Shown here: one piece after another, positions 51,312-59,071 of the stretch
How positions within the stretch are numbered: position 1 is the first letter of the stretch
Layout: every line of letters starts with the position of its first letter
Assembly: GCF_009905735.1 (NCBI RefSeq)
Contig: NZ_JAAALE010000001.1
Location: 1 to 64,000, forward strand
Direction of reading: 5' to 3'
DNA length: 64,000 nt
Origin: Porphyrobacter sp. SLTP
Lineage (GTDB): Bacteria > Pseudomonadota > Alphaproteobacteria > Sphingomonadales > Sphingomonadaceae
Notes under the pieces: generated by a model
The model's database searches: none
What the model was told of the DNA's origin: nothing
What the model saw: the letters and a program-made list of their open reading frames with translations, nothing else
Made by a program: the position numbers and the translations under genes

Positions 51312-51815
51312 ATGACTCATTGCCGCCCGACGATCGCTGCCGTTCTTGGCCTTGCTCTCCTGATCCAAGCCCCCGGCCTTGCTGCGCAAGACGCAGCCCC
51401 GCCGCCGCCACCCGCTGCCAAGATTGGCCCTGCCACTGGCGGTCTGGTTGCCAATACCACCACGCTGGAGATCAACTTCGTCCAGATCGCCAACCCGACC
51501 GGCCAGATCATGCTGGCGCTGTTCGACAGCAAGGAGGCCTATGACAGCGGCGCTGCACCGGTCACGGCAATTGTCGTTCCGGTCACGGGCGATACCGCAA
51601 CCGCCGCGATCCCCAATGTCCTTCACGGGCGCTACGGGTTCAAGATCGTGCATGATGTGAACGGTGACGGAGCCATGAACACCAATCCGTTCGGGATGCC
51701 GATCGAGCCCTTTGCCTTCTCCAACAATGCAGTGGGCAACATGGGTCCGGCCACGTGGGAGGCCGCCGCCTTCGACATTGCTGGGCCGGCCGTGCAAACC
51801 ATCGCCTTCCGTTGA
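51312..51815 (+). CDS. DUF2141 family secreted protein
   Basis: The protein has 167 residues. The signal peptide MTHCRPTIAAVLGLALLIQA ends at GLAAQ. It is followed by a Pro-rich stretch and the DUF2141 domain (TTLEINFVQIANPTGQIMLA, YGFKIVHDVNGDGAMNTNPF, GMPIEPFAFSNNAVG), which has a transthyretin-like beta fold and a DxNxDG loop that may bind calcium. Function is unknown. It is 25 bp upstream of the carotenoid oxygenase gene on the same strand; such pairings with carotenoid genes are common in sphingomonads. Confidence 0.87.
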   Translation: MTHCRPTIAAVLGLALLIQAPGLAAQDAAPPPPPAAKIGPATGGLVANTTTLEINFVQIANPTGQIMLALFDSKEAYDSGAAPVTAIVVPVTGDTATAAIPNVLHGRYGFKIVHDVNGDGAMNTNPFGMPIEPFAFSNNAVGNMGPATWEAAAFDIAGPAVQTIAFR

Positions 51816-51840
51816 ACGACTGCCTACAGGAGCCCAGCCT

Positions 51841-53316
51841 ATGATCAGCCTGCAAGCCTCTGCCGATCGCCGCCAGTTCATCCAGTCGCTGCTCGCAGCG
51901 GCGGCGGCGAGCGCGGTCATCACCCCTGAACGCCTTCTGGCCGGAGCTGCGCCAGCGGACTGGACGCTGGGGGTCGCCGATGTCGAAGCCGATATCGCCC
52001 CGCGCGCCCTGACCCCGATTGCGGGCCGTACTCCTGCCGATTTCTCGGGCGTGCTGTACCGCAACGGCCCGGCCAAGTTCCGGCGCGGCGGATCGAGCGC
52101 AGGCCACTGGTTTGATGGCGATGGGCTGATCCGTCGGTTCCAGATCGCCGATGGCCGCGCCAGCCTCGTCGCGCGCTTTGCCGACACGGCCAAGCGGCGG
52201 CTCGAAACGCAGCTCGACCGGATCGTCATGCCCGGCTTCGGCACCGCTCCGGGATCAGGGGCAGTCATCAGCAACAATGACGATGCCAACGCCGCCAATA
52301 CCAATGTGCGGCTGATTGGCGGTGAATTGCTTGCGCTGTGGGAAGGTGGCTCGGCCACCCGGATGGACCCCGAGACGTTGATGACCGACGGGATCAAGAC
52401 CTTCCGCGACGATCTCAAGCACGTGCCCTTTTCCGCGCACCCCCGGATCGGGGCCGATGGATCGGTCTGGAATTTCGGCGGCAATGGCAAGGTCACCGGG
52501 CTGTGGCATCTGGGCGCGGACGGGCGACTGATCGATTTTGCCGTGCTGCCCTTGCCGCGCGCCAGTTACTTCCATGATTTCACCATCACTGCGCGGCATA
52601 TCGTGATCGTGCTGCAACCCTGGCTGCAAACCCGCTTCGGCTTTCCGATCAGCACCACGATGGAATGGCAGCCCGATCTGGGTACGCAGGTCATGGTCAT
52701 CGCCAAGGACGACCTCAACCAAAGGCGCATCTACGAACTGCCCGCCTTCAGCGCGTTTCACTATGGCGATGGCTGGGAGGAGTCCGACGGAACGATCCGC
52801 TTTGCCGGGTGTCTCGAAGCCGACCCTACCTTCGGCCAGACCAGCGCCAGCGCACTGCTGCGCGGCGAATATGTTCCGCCCCCGCGTGCGATGCTGCATG
52901 AGATCGTGCTCTATCCCGATGGCAAGGCCGCAGTGGTGCCGACCGGGGTGGCGGGTGAGTTTCCGGCCAGCGATCCCCGCCGCGCTGAACAGCCGCACTG
53001 CCTGACTGCGCATGTCGCCGGTTATGACGAGGCAGGCCCATTTCCCCACGCGATTGCCACATGGGACTGGCAGCGCGGTCGCAGCGACAGCTTTGATTTC
53101 GGCGCGCATCAACTTGTCGAGGAGTTCCAGTACGCCCCCGGCAACAGCGCGCGCGAAAGCGATGGCTGGCTGATTGGTTCAACCCTTAATCTGAAAGCGG
53201 GGGCGAGCGAACTGCATCTGCTTCGCGCCGGAGACGTGGCCGCTGGTCCCGTTGCCAGCTGGCGCGCAGATGTGGCACTGCCGATCAGCTTTCACGGAAT
53301 GTTCGTCAAAGCCTGA
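51841..53316 (+). CDS. Carotenoid cleavage oxygenase (RPE65/CCO family), Tat-exported
   Basis: The protein has 491 residues. The N-terminus DRRQFIQSLLAAAAASAV is a twin-arginine signal. The seven-bladed CCO propeller follows, with FSGVLYRNGPAKFRRGG and GHWFDGDGLIRRF near the start. Four iron-ligand histidines are placed as in the family: FSAHPRIG, YFHDFTIT, SAFHYGDG and the C-terminal ISFHGMF. It should split carotenoids or related polyenes (or stilbenes) oxidatively in the periplasm. The ATG at 51841 is preceded by CAGGAG. It pairs with the DUF2141 gene before it. The precise substrate is not evident. Confidence 0.93.
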   Translation: MISLQASADRRQFIQSLLAAAAASAVITPERLLAGAAPADWTLGVADVEADIAPRALTPIAGRTPADFSGVLYRNGPAKFRRGGSSAGHWFDGDGLIRRFQIADGRASLVARFADTAKRRLETQLDRIVMPGFGTAPGSGAVISNNDDANAANTNVRLIGGELLALWEGGSATRMDPETLMTDGIKTFRDDLKHVPFSAHPRIGADGSVWNFGGNGKVTGLWHLGADGRLIDFAVLPLPRASYFHDFTITARHIVIVLQPWLQTRFGFPISTTMEWQPDLGTQVMVIAKDDLNQRRIYELPAFSAFHYGDGWEESDGTIRFAGCLEADPTFGQTSASALLRGEYVPPPRAMLHEIVLYPDGKAAVVPTGVAGEFPASDPRRAEQPHCLTAHVAGYDEAGPFPHAIATWDWQRGRSDSFDFGAHQLVEEFQYAPGNSARESDGWLIGSTLNLKAGASELHLLRAGDVAAGPVASWRADVALPISFHGMFVKA

Positions 53317-53389
53317 TGGCTGGCCACCCCTCCTTCGCCGCAAGCCTTGCCCTTTGGCTGGGCGCCGCCTGACTTGCGTCAATCACAGC

Positions 53390-53520
53390 TTAGGGGTCGC
53401 TTCCTGAACGGCTGCAATTTTTCGCGAGAGAGGCCAAGCCGCCATGCGGCTTTCGGGATCGCGCGTCGGACCGGCTCATGACCGCAGATGGGTGGAAAGG
53501 CGAACAACGGCTGTCGGACT
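53390..53520 (-). repeat. Dispersed intergenic repeat blocks
   Basis: TAGGGGTCGCTTCCTGAACG then gctgcaattttt (53392 on) matches 57893 and 39389; AAGCCGCCATGCGGCTTTCG and GCTCATGACCGCAGATGGGT (53437-53495) match 47989-48042. The 369-bp gap 53317-53685 has no gene. Confidence 0.6.
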
Positions 53521-53685
53521 GCCGAGAGTTTTGAGTGACCTGGCTGACGCAGTTGGAAGTTCAGGATTTGATTGAATTAGAGACAGACATATGTTCGGAT
53601 TCAACCTGATCGATCGAAACGCGGATTTTTCAGAACCCTGAATATGCTCGCGCTACTGTTTGAATACTCAGAAGATGGAGCCCTC

Positions 53686-54780
53686 ATGCGCTTGATTCAA
53701 AACGCATTGCTAATTGTTTTTGCCGCACTTCCGGCGCTTGCGATCGCACAATCACCTGCTGGTACGCCCGCTTTCGATCCCAAATCCCTGCGTGGTACAC
53801 AGGAAGGCCAGATCACCGAAGTGCTGACCATCGGTAGCGCCCATCTTTCTCAGCTGGAAAAGAAGCCCACTGCGGCCGAAATGGACAGCCTGCTCGACAA
53901 GCTGGAGACCTTTCAACCCTCGATCATCACACATGAAGGGCTGTCGGGCGAACAATGCGACCAGGTTGAACGCTACAAGGCACGCTACGCCGGAATATTC
54001 GAAGATTATTGCTGGGACACCGAGGTGGTTGAAGCCTCAACCGGTTTGACAGTGCCGCAAGCGATGGAAGCAATCACGGCCACCTTTAGCGACTGGCCCA
54101 CGGCCCCATCGCCCGCGCAGCGCCGCAAGCTCGCGTCGCTGTTTTTGGCCGCGAATGACCGGCCTTCGGCATTGGTTCAATGGCTGCGCCTACCAGTCTC
54201 TGAGCGAAGGCTTGGAGACGGGATAGATCAGCCCTTGATGGACATTCTTGGAAAGGTCGAAAGCTGGCCCAATGAGACAGTCGCAATCGGGGTCGCCTTG
54301 GCGGTTCGGTTAGGGCTGGAACGGCTTTATGCGGTGGACGACCACACCGCCGACAGCATCCAGACCGCCGCCGGCCCGGAATTCGCGGAAGCACTTCAAG
54401 CGCATTGGAGTTCGAGTGGTGCCGAAACTGTTCCTGCCATAACGCGGTATTATGCGGCGCAAGCCGATGCAGCGAAGACCGGCGACTATCTCGGGCTGTA
54501 TCGGATCATGAACGAACCTGAGACGCTGCGGGTGTTCATCGAATTCGACTATGGCCGCGCGATCAAGATGTCGGGCGATGGCCTGCATGGCCGCCGCTAT
54601 GTCGCTTGGTTTGAGGCGCGCAATCTGCGGATGGTGGCCAATATCCGCGAAGCCTTCGGCAATGCGCCCGGTGCGCGCGTGCTCAACATCGTCGGCGCGT
54701 CGCATAAGGGGTATTACGATGCTTATCTCGATCAGATGTCGGATGTACAGATTATAGATGCCTTGGCGGTGCTGAAGTAA
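53686..54780 (+). CDS. DUF5694-type exported protein
   Basis: The protein has 364 residues: signal peptide MRLIQNALLIVFAALPALAI then AQ, followed by EVLTIGSAHLSQLEKKPTAA, KLETFQPSIITHEGLSGEQC, YLGLYRIMNEPETLRVFIEF and a C-terminal VLNIVGASHKGYYDAYL. The GTxHL-like start and GASHxxY end resemble the DUF5694/TraB-like group with a possible metallo-hydrolase fold. Activity is unproved. GGAG lies before ATG 53686. It stands alone after a repeat-rich gap. Confidence 0.75.
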   Translation: MRLIQNALLIVFAALPALAIAQSPAGTPAFDPKSLRGTQEGQITEVLTIGSAHLSQLEKKPTAAEMDSLLDKLETFQPSIITHEGLSGEQCDQVERYKARYAGIFEDYCWDTEVVEASTGLTVPQAMEAITATFSDWPTAPSPAQRRKLASLFLAANDRPSALVQWLRLPVSERRLGDGIDQPLMDILGKVESWPNETVAIGVALAVRLGLERLYAVDDHTADSIQTAAGPEFAEALQAHWSSSGAETVPAITRYYAAQADAAKTGDYLGLYRIMNEPETLRVFIEFDYGRAIKMSGDGLHGRRYVAWFEARNLRMVANIREAFGNAPGARVLNIVGASHKGYYDAYLDQMSDVQIIDALAVLK

Positions 54781-54914
54781 CGTCAGCGGCGCCCCCGGAC
54801 GTTTTGCAGCTCCGTTGATAGACAACGAGTTACACTCAGACTTCACTGCCGCAGTTCATAGCTCTGGCGCATAAGGAACGGTTCGCCCGCAGCGCGCGTC
54901 TGCTTGGTGATCCG

Positions 54915-55244
54915 CTACCGATTGCCATCGCGGGTAAGGATTTTGCGCGCGATCACGGTGCGGCCGTTTTCGAGGCTCTCACCTTCGAGCACGATGGTGA
55001 TCGAGTCACCATCGCCCAAGGTACGCGATTCTCCCACCCGCCATTGATCAGGAGCGTTGCTGCCGCTGGTGATGGTGAGCATTTGGCCCGAAGGGTCGAA
55101 CGCCCACGTCTCGGATGAACGCACAGTCTTGTCCGGCCCATCGTCGAACGTCCAAGCCAGCCCCGCTCCGTCGCTTTGCATCAGGGTGGGTAGGGTTTCA
55201 CGGGTGTCGTAGCTGTAATCGCGGTAGTCGAGCGTGTCTGTCCA
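54915..55244 (-). pseudogene. 5'-truncated gene of unknown family
   Basis: The frame is open from just after a TAG (55245-55247) with protein-like sequence before any ATG (DTLDYRDYSYDTRETLPTL), then continues as QSDGAGLAWTFDDGPDKTV, ETWAFDPSGQMLTITSGSNA, DSITIVLEGESLENGRTVIA. The coding character ends at the border with a dispersed repeat, so the 5' part seems lost. An ATG at 55181 could still allow an 88-residue product. I do not recognise the family. Confidence 0.55.
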
Positions 55245-55345
55245 CTATCGGGAACGCGCACCATGACTGGGAACGGCTGCTAATGGGTGGAAAGGCGAAT
55301 GGCAGCTTTTCTGCCGCAACTCCGGCATGGCTCCAGCAACGCGTC
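55245..55345 (+). repeat. Dispersed intergenic repeat block at a gene truncation
   Basis: CTATCGGGAACGCGCACCAT, then GGGAACGGCTGC, TAATGGGTGGAAAGGCGAAT and GGCAGCTTTTCTGCCGCAA resemble blocks at 53486-53515 and 28565-28640. It abuts the truncated gene to its left. Confidence 0.45.
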
Positions 55346-55368
55346 CCTGTCCAATCCGATTTTCAGCG

Positions 55369-55680
55369 TTAGCCACCCCTATCCGGTGTCGGATCGCTTG
55401 CGGCAGTCAAGGTCTTCACCGCGGCATCGGCGTTTGTCTGCGTTTCCCGAATACACCTGCGCTCTCTGCGGATGTTCTGCGGCAGGTGTTCCAACGCTTG
55501 GGCTTTGCACATCGCCCTGGCGGCGCGCTGAATTCGCAGCGCGAGAATGCGCTGCCCCTTGTCCGATCCAAAATCTAGGTCGCCGGCTTCGACTGCGATG
55601 CTCTGCGGAACAGGGGCAGCGGTTGTGACGGCCGGAACCGCCAAAGTGGCAAACCCGGGCAGAATATGAATGAGCTTCAT
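55369..55680 (-). CDS. UrcA-family secreted protein
   Basis: The protein has 103 residues. The signal MKLIHILPGFATLAVPAVTT is followed by the UrcA pattern: SIAVEAGDLDFGSDKGQRIL, ALRIQRAARAMC, then RRERRCIRETQTNADAAV with two conserved cysteines. The family is typical of sphingomonads and Caulobacterales and has no known function. AAGGA precedes ATG 55680. It is divergent from the membrane-bound AraC gene, whose candidate operator motifs lie between the two. Confidence 0.83.
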   Translation of the reverse strand: MKLIHILPGFATLAVPAVTTAAPVPQSIAVEAGDLDFGSDKGQRILALRIQRAARAMCKAQALEHLPQNIRRERRCIRETQTNADAAVKTLTAASDPTPDRGG

Positions 55681-55765
55681 GATCGTTTCCTTCAACATGG
55701 CACCGCTCACCAATTTGAGCGGCGATGCATCGGAGGTGGCCGCGCGGCGCCCTTGACGCTTCCCA

Positions 55766-55850
55766 GTTTCGAAATCGGGCTGGTCATTTTCGGATCGCAC
55801 AAGGCTGATGGATTCCGGACAGACTGGGCGATTCCGGAATCGGCTTGCCG
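55766..55850. promoter_or_regulatory. Two copies of a candidate AraC-binding motif
   Basis: GTTTCGAAATCGGGCTGGTC (55766-55785) and ATTCCGGAATCGGCTTGCCG (55831-55850) lie between the divergent UrcA and AraC genes. The second is part of the 14-bp palindrome CGATTCCGGAATCG (55829-55842) and matches 17 of 20 bases of the motif before the desaturase gene at 56927. Confidence 0.6.
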
Positions 55851-55874
55851 CTCCTGCAGGGTTCTGGCAGCCAG

Positions 55875-56927
55875 ATGCCCATGACCGCTTTCGAACAGGT
55901 CGATCAGATGGCGCGCGGCGGGTCGATCGCTTTGCTGGCCTTGTGGAGCTGGATCTTGATCCGCGACCATTGGCGCGATGTCCCAGCGCGCCTCGCTGTG
56001 GCGATGAACGCGGCGATCTGCAGCTATCTGCTCGTGACCGCGGGCTGGTATGGAGAGCGGAACATTGTGGGCCTTGCCTTCGCGCTGGGTGCGGGAGCGA
56101 CGCCGGGGCTGTTCTGGCTGTTCGCTAAGGCCTGGTTCAACGATGAAAAGCAGGTCGCCCCGATCAGCGCGTTGCTGGTTGGCCTGTCGGTAGTCAATAC
56201 ATTGGTGGTGCAGCTGACATTCCCCACCGGCGGAATCGCCAACACGATTTCTGCCGTGTTGTTCAGGGTCTCAATGCTGGGTTTTGCGGCCGCGGCGCTG
56301 TGGGAAGTCTGGCGCAGCCGAGAGGGCGATCTGGTCGAACGGCGGCGGCGGATCCGGCCCTTGCTCGTGTGCGTTGTGGCGATCTATGTCATTGTGATCG
56401 CCATTGTCGAGATGGGCACCTCCCGCGGCCTGCCCAGTGGTTCTTTGCAGCAGGTGGTCGCCAGCGGCTCTTTGTTCGGTGTTTTCGGCTTTTGCGCAGT
56501 GCTGCTGCGTATGCGTCAGGCCGACATGTTCGGCGCGGCAGAGGTCTCGGGCACGCCGGCGAAACCTCCACCGAACCCGGGCGATGATCCGCTGTCCACC
56601 CGCTTGCTGCAGTTCATGGCGGATCATCTGCCGCACCGCGATGAGACCTTGTCGATCGCTAAGCTTGCCGCGCTGCTGGGCGAGCAGGAATACCGCCTGC
56701 GCCGCACGATCAACCGCCAGCTGGGCCACCGCAATTTTGCTGCCTTCCTCAATGGCTATCGGCTTGCCGAGGTGAAGGCGGCGCTGGCCGATCCTGCGCA
56801 AAAGGACGTGCCGATCATCACCATCGCGCTCGATGCCGGTTTCGGCTCACTCGGTCCGTTCAACCGCGCCTTTCGTGAGGCCGAGGGCATGACCCCAAGC
56901 GAATTTCGCGCCCGCGCCGCTGGCTGA
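55875..56927 (+). CDS. Membrane-anchored AraC-family regulator
   Basis: The protein has 350 residues. The N-terminal half has about six or seven membrane helices (GGSIALLALWSWILI, NAAICSYLLVTAGWYGE, IVGLAFALGAGATPGLFWLF, ISALLVGLSVVNTLVVQL, LLVCVVAIYVIVIAIVEM, VVASGSLFGVFGFCAVLLR). The C-terminal AraC HTH pair reads LSIAKLAALLGEQEYRLRRT, NRQLGHRNFAAFLNGYRLAE and IITIALDAGFGSLGPFNRAF, REAEGMTPSEFR. It probably senses a membrane or periplasmic signal. ATG 55875 is used, though 55881 is equally possible. The desaturase-type gene follows 92 bp on and shares the motif above. Confidence 0.88.
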   Translation: MPMTAFEQVDQMARGGSIALLALWSWILIRDHWRDVPARLAVAMNAAICSYLLVTAGWYGERNIVGLAFALGAGATPGLFWLFAKAWFNDEKQVAPISALLVGLSVVNTLVVQLTFPTGGIANTISAVLFRVSMLGFAAAALWEVWRSREGDLVERRRRIRPLLVCVVAIYVIVIAIVEMGTSRGLPSGSLQQVVASGSLFGVFGFCAVLLRMRQADMFGAAEVSGTPAKPPPNPGDDPLSTRLLQFMADHLPHRDETLSIAKLAALLGEQEYRLRRTINRQLGHRNFAAFLNGYRLAEVKAALADPAQKDVPIITIALDAGFGSLGPFNRAFREAEGMTPSEFRARAAG

Positions 56928-56946
56928 TTTCGAAATCGGCTAGCCG
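56927..56946. promoter_or_regulatory. Candidate AraC-binding motif before the sterol-desaturase-type gene
   Basis: ATTTCGAAATCGGCTAGCCG starts at the stop codon of the AraC gene and lies about 75 bp upstream of the desaturase start. It matches the copy at 55831 in 17 of 20 positions and shares TTTCGAAATCGG with 55767. The part GATTTCGAAATC is palindromic. Confidence 0.6.
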
Positions 56947-57019
56947 ATATTGGAGATAGACGCGCAGAGAAGTGCAGAGAGCGCCAGATGGCGGCCATCA
57001 CCGAACGAAAGATGAGATC

Positions 57020-57838
57020 ATGCCCACCGGAATTCCCCCGCTTGATATCCTGCTCACCAAGGGGCATTTTATATTCGCGTTCGATTTCGGGCGCTATCTG
57101 GCCGCCGCCTCGGTCACCTTTGCGGTGGTCTGGTTGCTACGGCGAACGGCGATGAGAGCGCGCAAGATCCAGGCGCGGGAGGCCACGGCTGCCGACATGC
57201 GCCGTGAATTTTTGCAGTCGGTGCAATCAGCGCTCGTCTACGTGGTTGGTGCCTGTTTCCTGATCTGGGGGCGCGAGGTCGGGCTGCTTCATTCGGTGTT
57301 CGGCGAGGGCTTTGGCCTTGGTATTGATCTGCTAATCCTGGCCGGGATCATCATCGCGCATGACGCCTATTTCTACTGGTCGCACCGGTTCATGCATCAT
57401 CCCCGGCTGTTCAAGCACTTCCACCGCGCACATCACCGCTCGATCACGCCGACGCCCTGGGCCGCCTACAGTTTCGCGATCCCCGAGGCGGCGGTGATGT
57501 TCATGTTTGTGCCCCTCTGGCAATTTTTCGTGCCGACACCGGGTTGGGTGATGTTCACTTGGCTGAACTTCCAGATCATCCGCAACGCTATGGGTCATGC
57601 CGGTTTCGAAGTCTTCCCGCGCTGGTGGCTGGATTCGCCGCTCACCCGCTGGATCAACACGACTGTGCACCATGACCTGCACCATAATGGCGGCTTCAAC
57701 ACCAATTACGGCCTCTATTTCACTTGGTGGGACAAGTGGATGGGCACCGAACACGCGAAATACCACGAGAAATTTCTCGAGGTGACGGGGCGCACGCAGC
57801 AAAGTGAAGCGCAGGCCGTCGGCAAAGTGACAGCCTGA
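57020..57838 (+). CDS. Sterol desaturase / fatty-acid hydroxylase family membrane protein
   Basis: The protein has 272 residues. The three histidine boxes that bind the di-iron centre are present: HDAYFYWSHRFMHH (about 115-128), HFHRAHH (about 134-140) and TTVHHDLHHN (about 215-225). Membrane segments surround them (LGIDLLILAGIIIAHD, AAVMFMFVPLWQFFV). Such enzymes hydroxylate or desaturate lipid chains or carotenoids with O2 at the inner membrane. ATG 57020 (MPTGIPPLDI) is used; the Shine-Dalgarno is weak. Its gene follows the membrane AraC regulator, which probably controls it. Confidence 0.92.
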   Translation: MPTGIPPLDILLTKGHFIFAFDFGRYLAAASVTFAVVWLLRRTAMRARKIQAREATAADMRREFLQSVQSALVYVVGACFLIWGREVGLLHSVFGEGFGLGIDLLILAGIIIAHDAYFYWSHRFMHHPRLFKHFHRAHHRSITPTPWAAYSFAIPEAAVMFMFVPLWQFFVPTPGWVMFTWLNFQIIRNAMGHAGFEVFPRWWLDSPLTRWINTTVHHDLHHNGGFNTNYGLYFTWWDKWMGTEHAKYHEKFLEVTGRTQQSEAQAVGKVTA

Positions 57839-57889
57839 CCGCGCCGATCCTTACGCAACTGGGTGATGGACGCAGGTTGGTGGAACAAC

Positions 57890-57990
57890 CGCTGAGGGGT
57901 CGCTTGTTGAACGGCAGGAAATCGCCGCGGTTGCGAAAAATCTGCCATTCAGGTTTCGACCCCGTTGCCGCCATTTCAGACATTCAAATC
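57890..57990 (-). repeat. Dispersed intergenic repeat blocks
   Basis: GAGGGGTCGCTTGTTGAACG then gcaggaaat (57893 on) parallels 53392 and 39389; CTGCCATTCAGGTTTCGACC then ccgttgccgcc (57946 on) is a second, opposite-facing block. It fills the gap between the convergent desaturase and DUF3626 genes. Confidence 0.55.
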
Positions 57991-58023
57991 GATTGACTGG
58001 TTGCGGGCAGAGCAGCGGGGCAT

Positions 58024-58845
58024 TCAATGGTCCCGGCCAAAGCGGGCAATGCAATGCCACACCCATTTGGCGGTCTGATAATCCAGAGGATTGTCACGCG
58101 CCTTGCCAAGGTCCGCTGGCGTACTGATGTTGAGTTCCGAAATAGCGTCGATCGCGGACTTGGGCCGGAATCCATCGTGAGCAAACAACCGATCAAGCTG
58201 TAACCTGAAACCGTCATGCCATTCGACATCACAGGTTAGCCGCATTGCCCACTCCTCGATTGCGGTGTTGCGATAGCTCAGATCAAGCACCAGCGCTTCG
58301 ACATCCTCTTTGATGCTCAGCGGTCCGTGCACGTGGGCTTCGATGTAATTGTCGAGGACAGGATCGAGCTCGAGAGCGTTTTCTTCGGCAAGATCACTCA
58401 GCGCGAAACGATCCACCACTCCAAATGTCTCTGGGATCAAATGGCTGTCAGGATAGCAGAATGTCGTGCGCGCCAGGACGTGCGGGCGCAATCGCAAGTG
58501 GCAAGACCCAAATCGTGGCGACCCTCCGATCACGTCGTGCCGAAAGTTGAGAGCCCCGTATTTAGGGCGCAACGCAGGATCGGCCTCATCATAAGCGCCG
58601 CCAAAGATATCGCTTTCCCACGCCCAACGGTCCCCGCCAAGGTTTGCCGTAAGGCCGCCGTTGCTGGTCGCAGTTTCAAATTGCGATCTGTAAAAGCCAT
58701 CGTGGACAATGCGTTGAATGGTGAGTTCGTCTTGGACCCATGTGTCTGGATGGAAGTTCAAGGTCACTGGCAGGACATCGGACATGGGCGGGCCAGATGC
58801 ACGAGAGCGGACATGCTCGATAGCTAGCTCAACAGGCGACGACAT
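58024..58845 (-). CDS. DUF3626-family protein
   Basis: The protein has 273 residues and matches the DUF3626 pattern over its length: VTLNFHPDT, GFYRSQFETATSNGGLTANL, GGDRWAWESDIFGGAYDEAD, RPKYGALNFR, GGSPRFGSCHLRLRPHVLAR, TTFCYPDS, NYIEAHVHGPLSIKEDVEAL, VLDLSYRNTAIEEWA and VEWHDGFRL. The many invariant polar residues (SQFET, SNGG, GGxR, WE, FGS.H, EAHVHG) look like an enzyme active site, but the activity is not known to me. It is cytoplasmic, with no partner gene. Confidence 0.85.
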   Translation of the reverse strand: MSSPVELAIEHVRSRASGPPMSDVLPVTLNFHPDTWVQDELTIQRIVHDGFYRSQFETATSNGGLTANLGGDRWAWESDIFGGAYDEADPALRPKYGALNFRHDVIGGSPRFGSCHLRLRPHVLARTTFCYPDSHLIPETFGVVDRFALSDLAEENALELDPVLDNYIEAHVHGPLSIKEDVEALVLDLSYRNTAIEEWAMRLTCDVEWHDGFRLQLDRLFAHDGFRPKSAIDAISELNISTPADLGKARDNPLDYQTAKWVWHCIARFGRDH

Positions 58846-58884
58846 GAAGCCTGATTAATCCAATTCGTCGTGCCTGTTAATCGC

Positions 58885-59040
58885 CGAGCTCATCAAAAGC
58901 GGCCATTCAGGAATCAACCCAACTCTGGTCATGTGCGGGGCTGATCCGCGGTCCCGATAACTGCCAGCCAGATTCAACGTGCTCCCCGCCGAAAGCAGTC
59001 CTTCTGCAATCGACCCCATTCTTGCCGGTCGGCACCCTCG
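58885..59040 (+). repeat. Dispersed intergenic repeat, copy G
   Basis: CCCGCCGAAAGCAGTCCTTC, then tgcaatcgaccccattcttgcc (58985-59026) matches 6712-6742 (GCCGAAAGCAGACCTTCTGC). Upstream blocks such as AAAAGCGGCCATTCAGGAAT belong to the same family. Confidence 0.6.
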
Positions 59041-59071
59041 ACTTGTCGGGAAAGTTGGATAGACCAGCGCG

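Noticed and set aside
51264-52496. Minus-strand frame of 410 codons opposite the DUF2141 and carotenoid oxygenase genes
   Set aside because: Both plus-strand genes have signal peptides and family motifs; the opposite frame has none.
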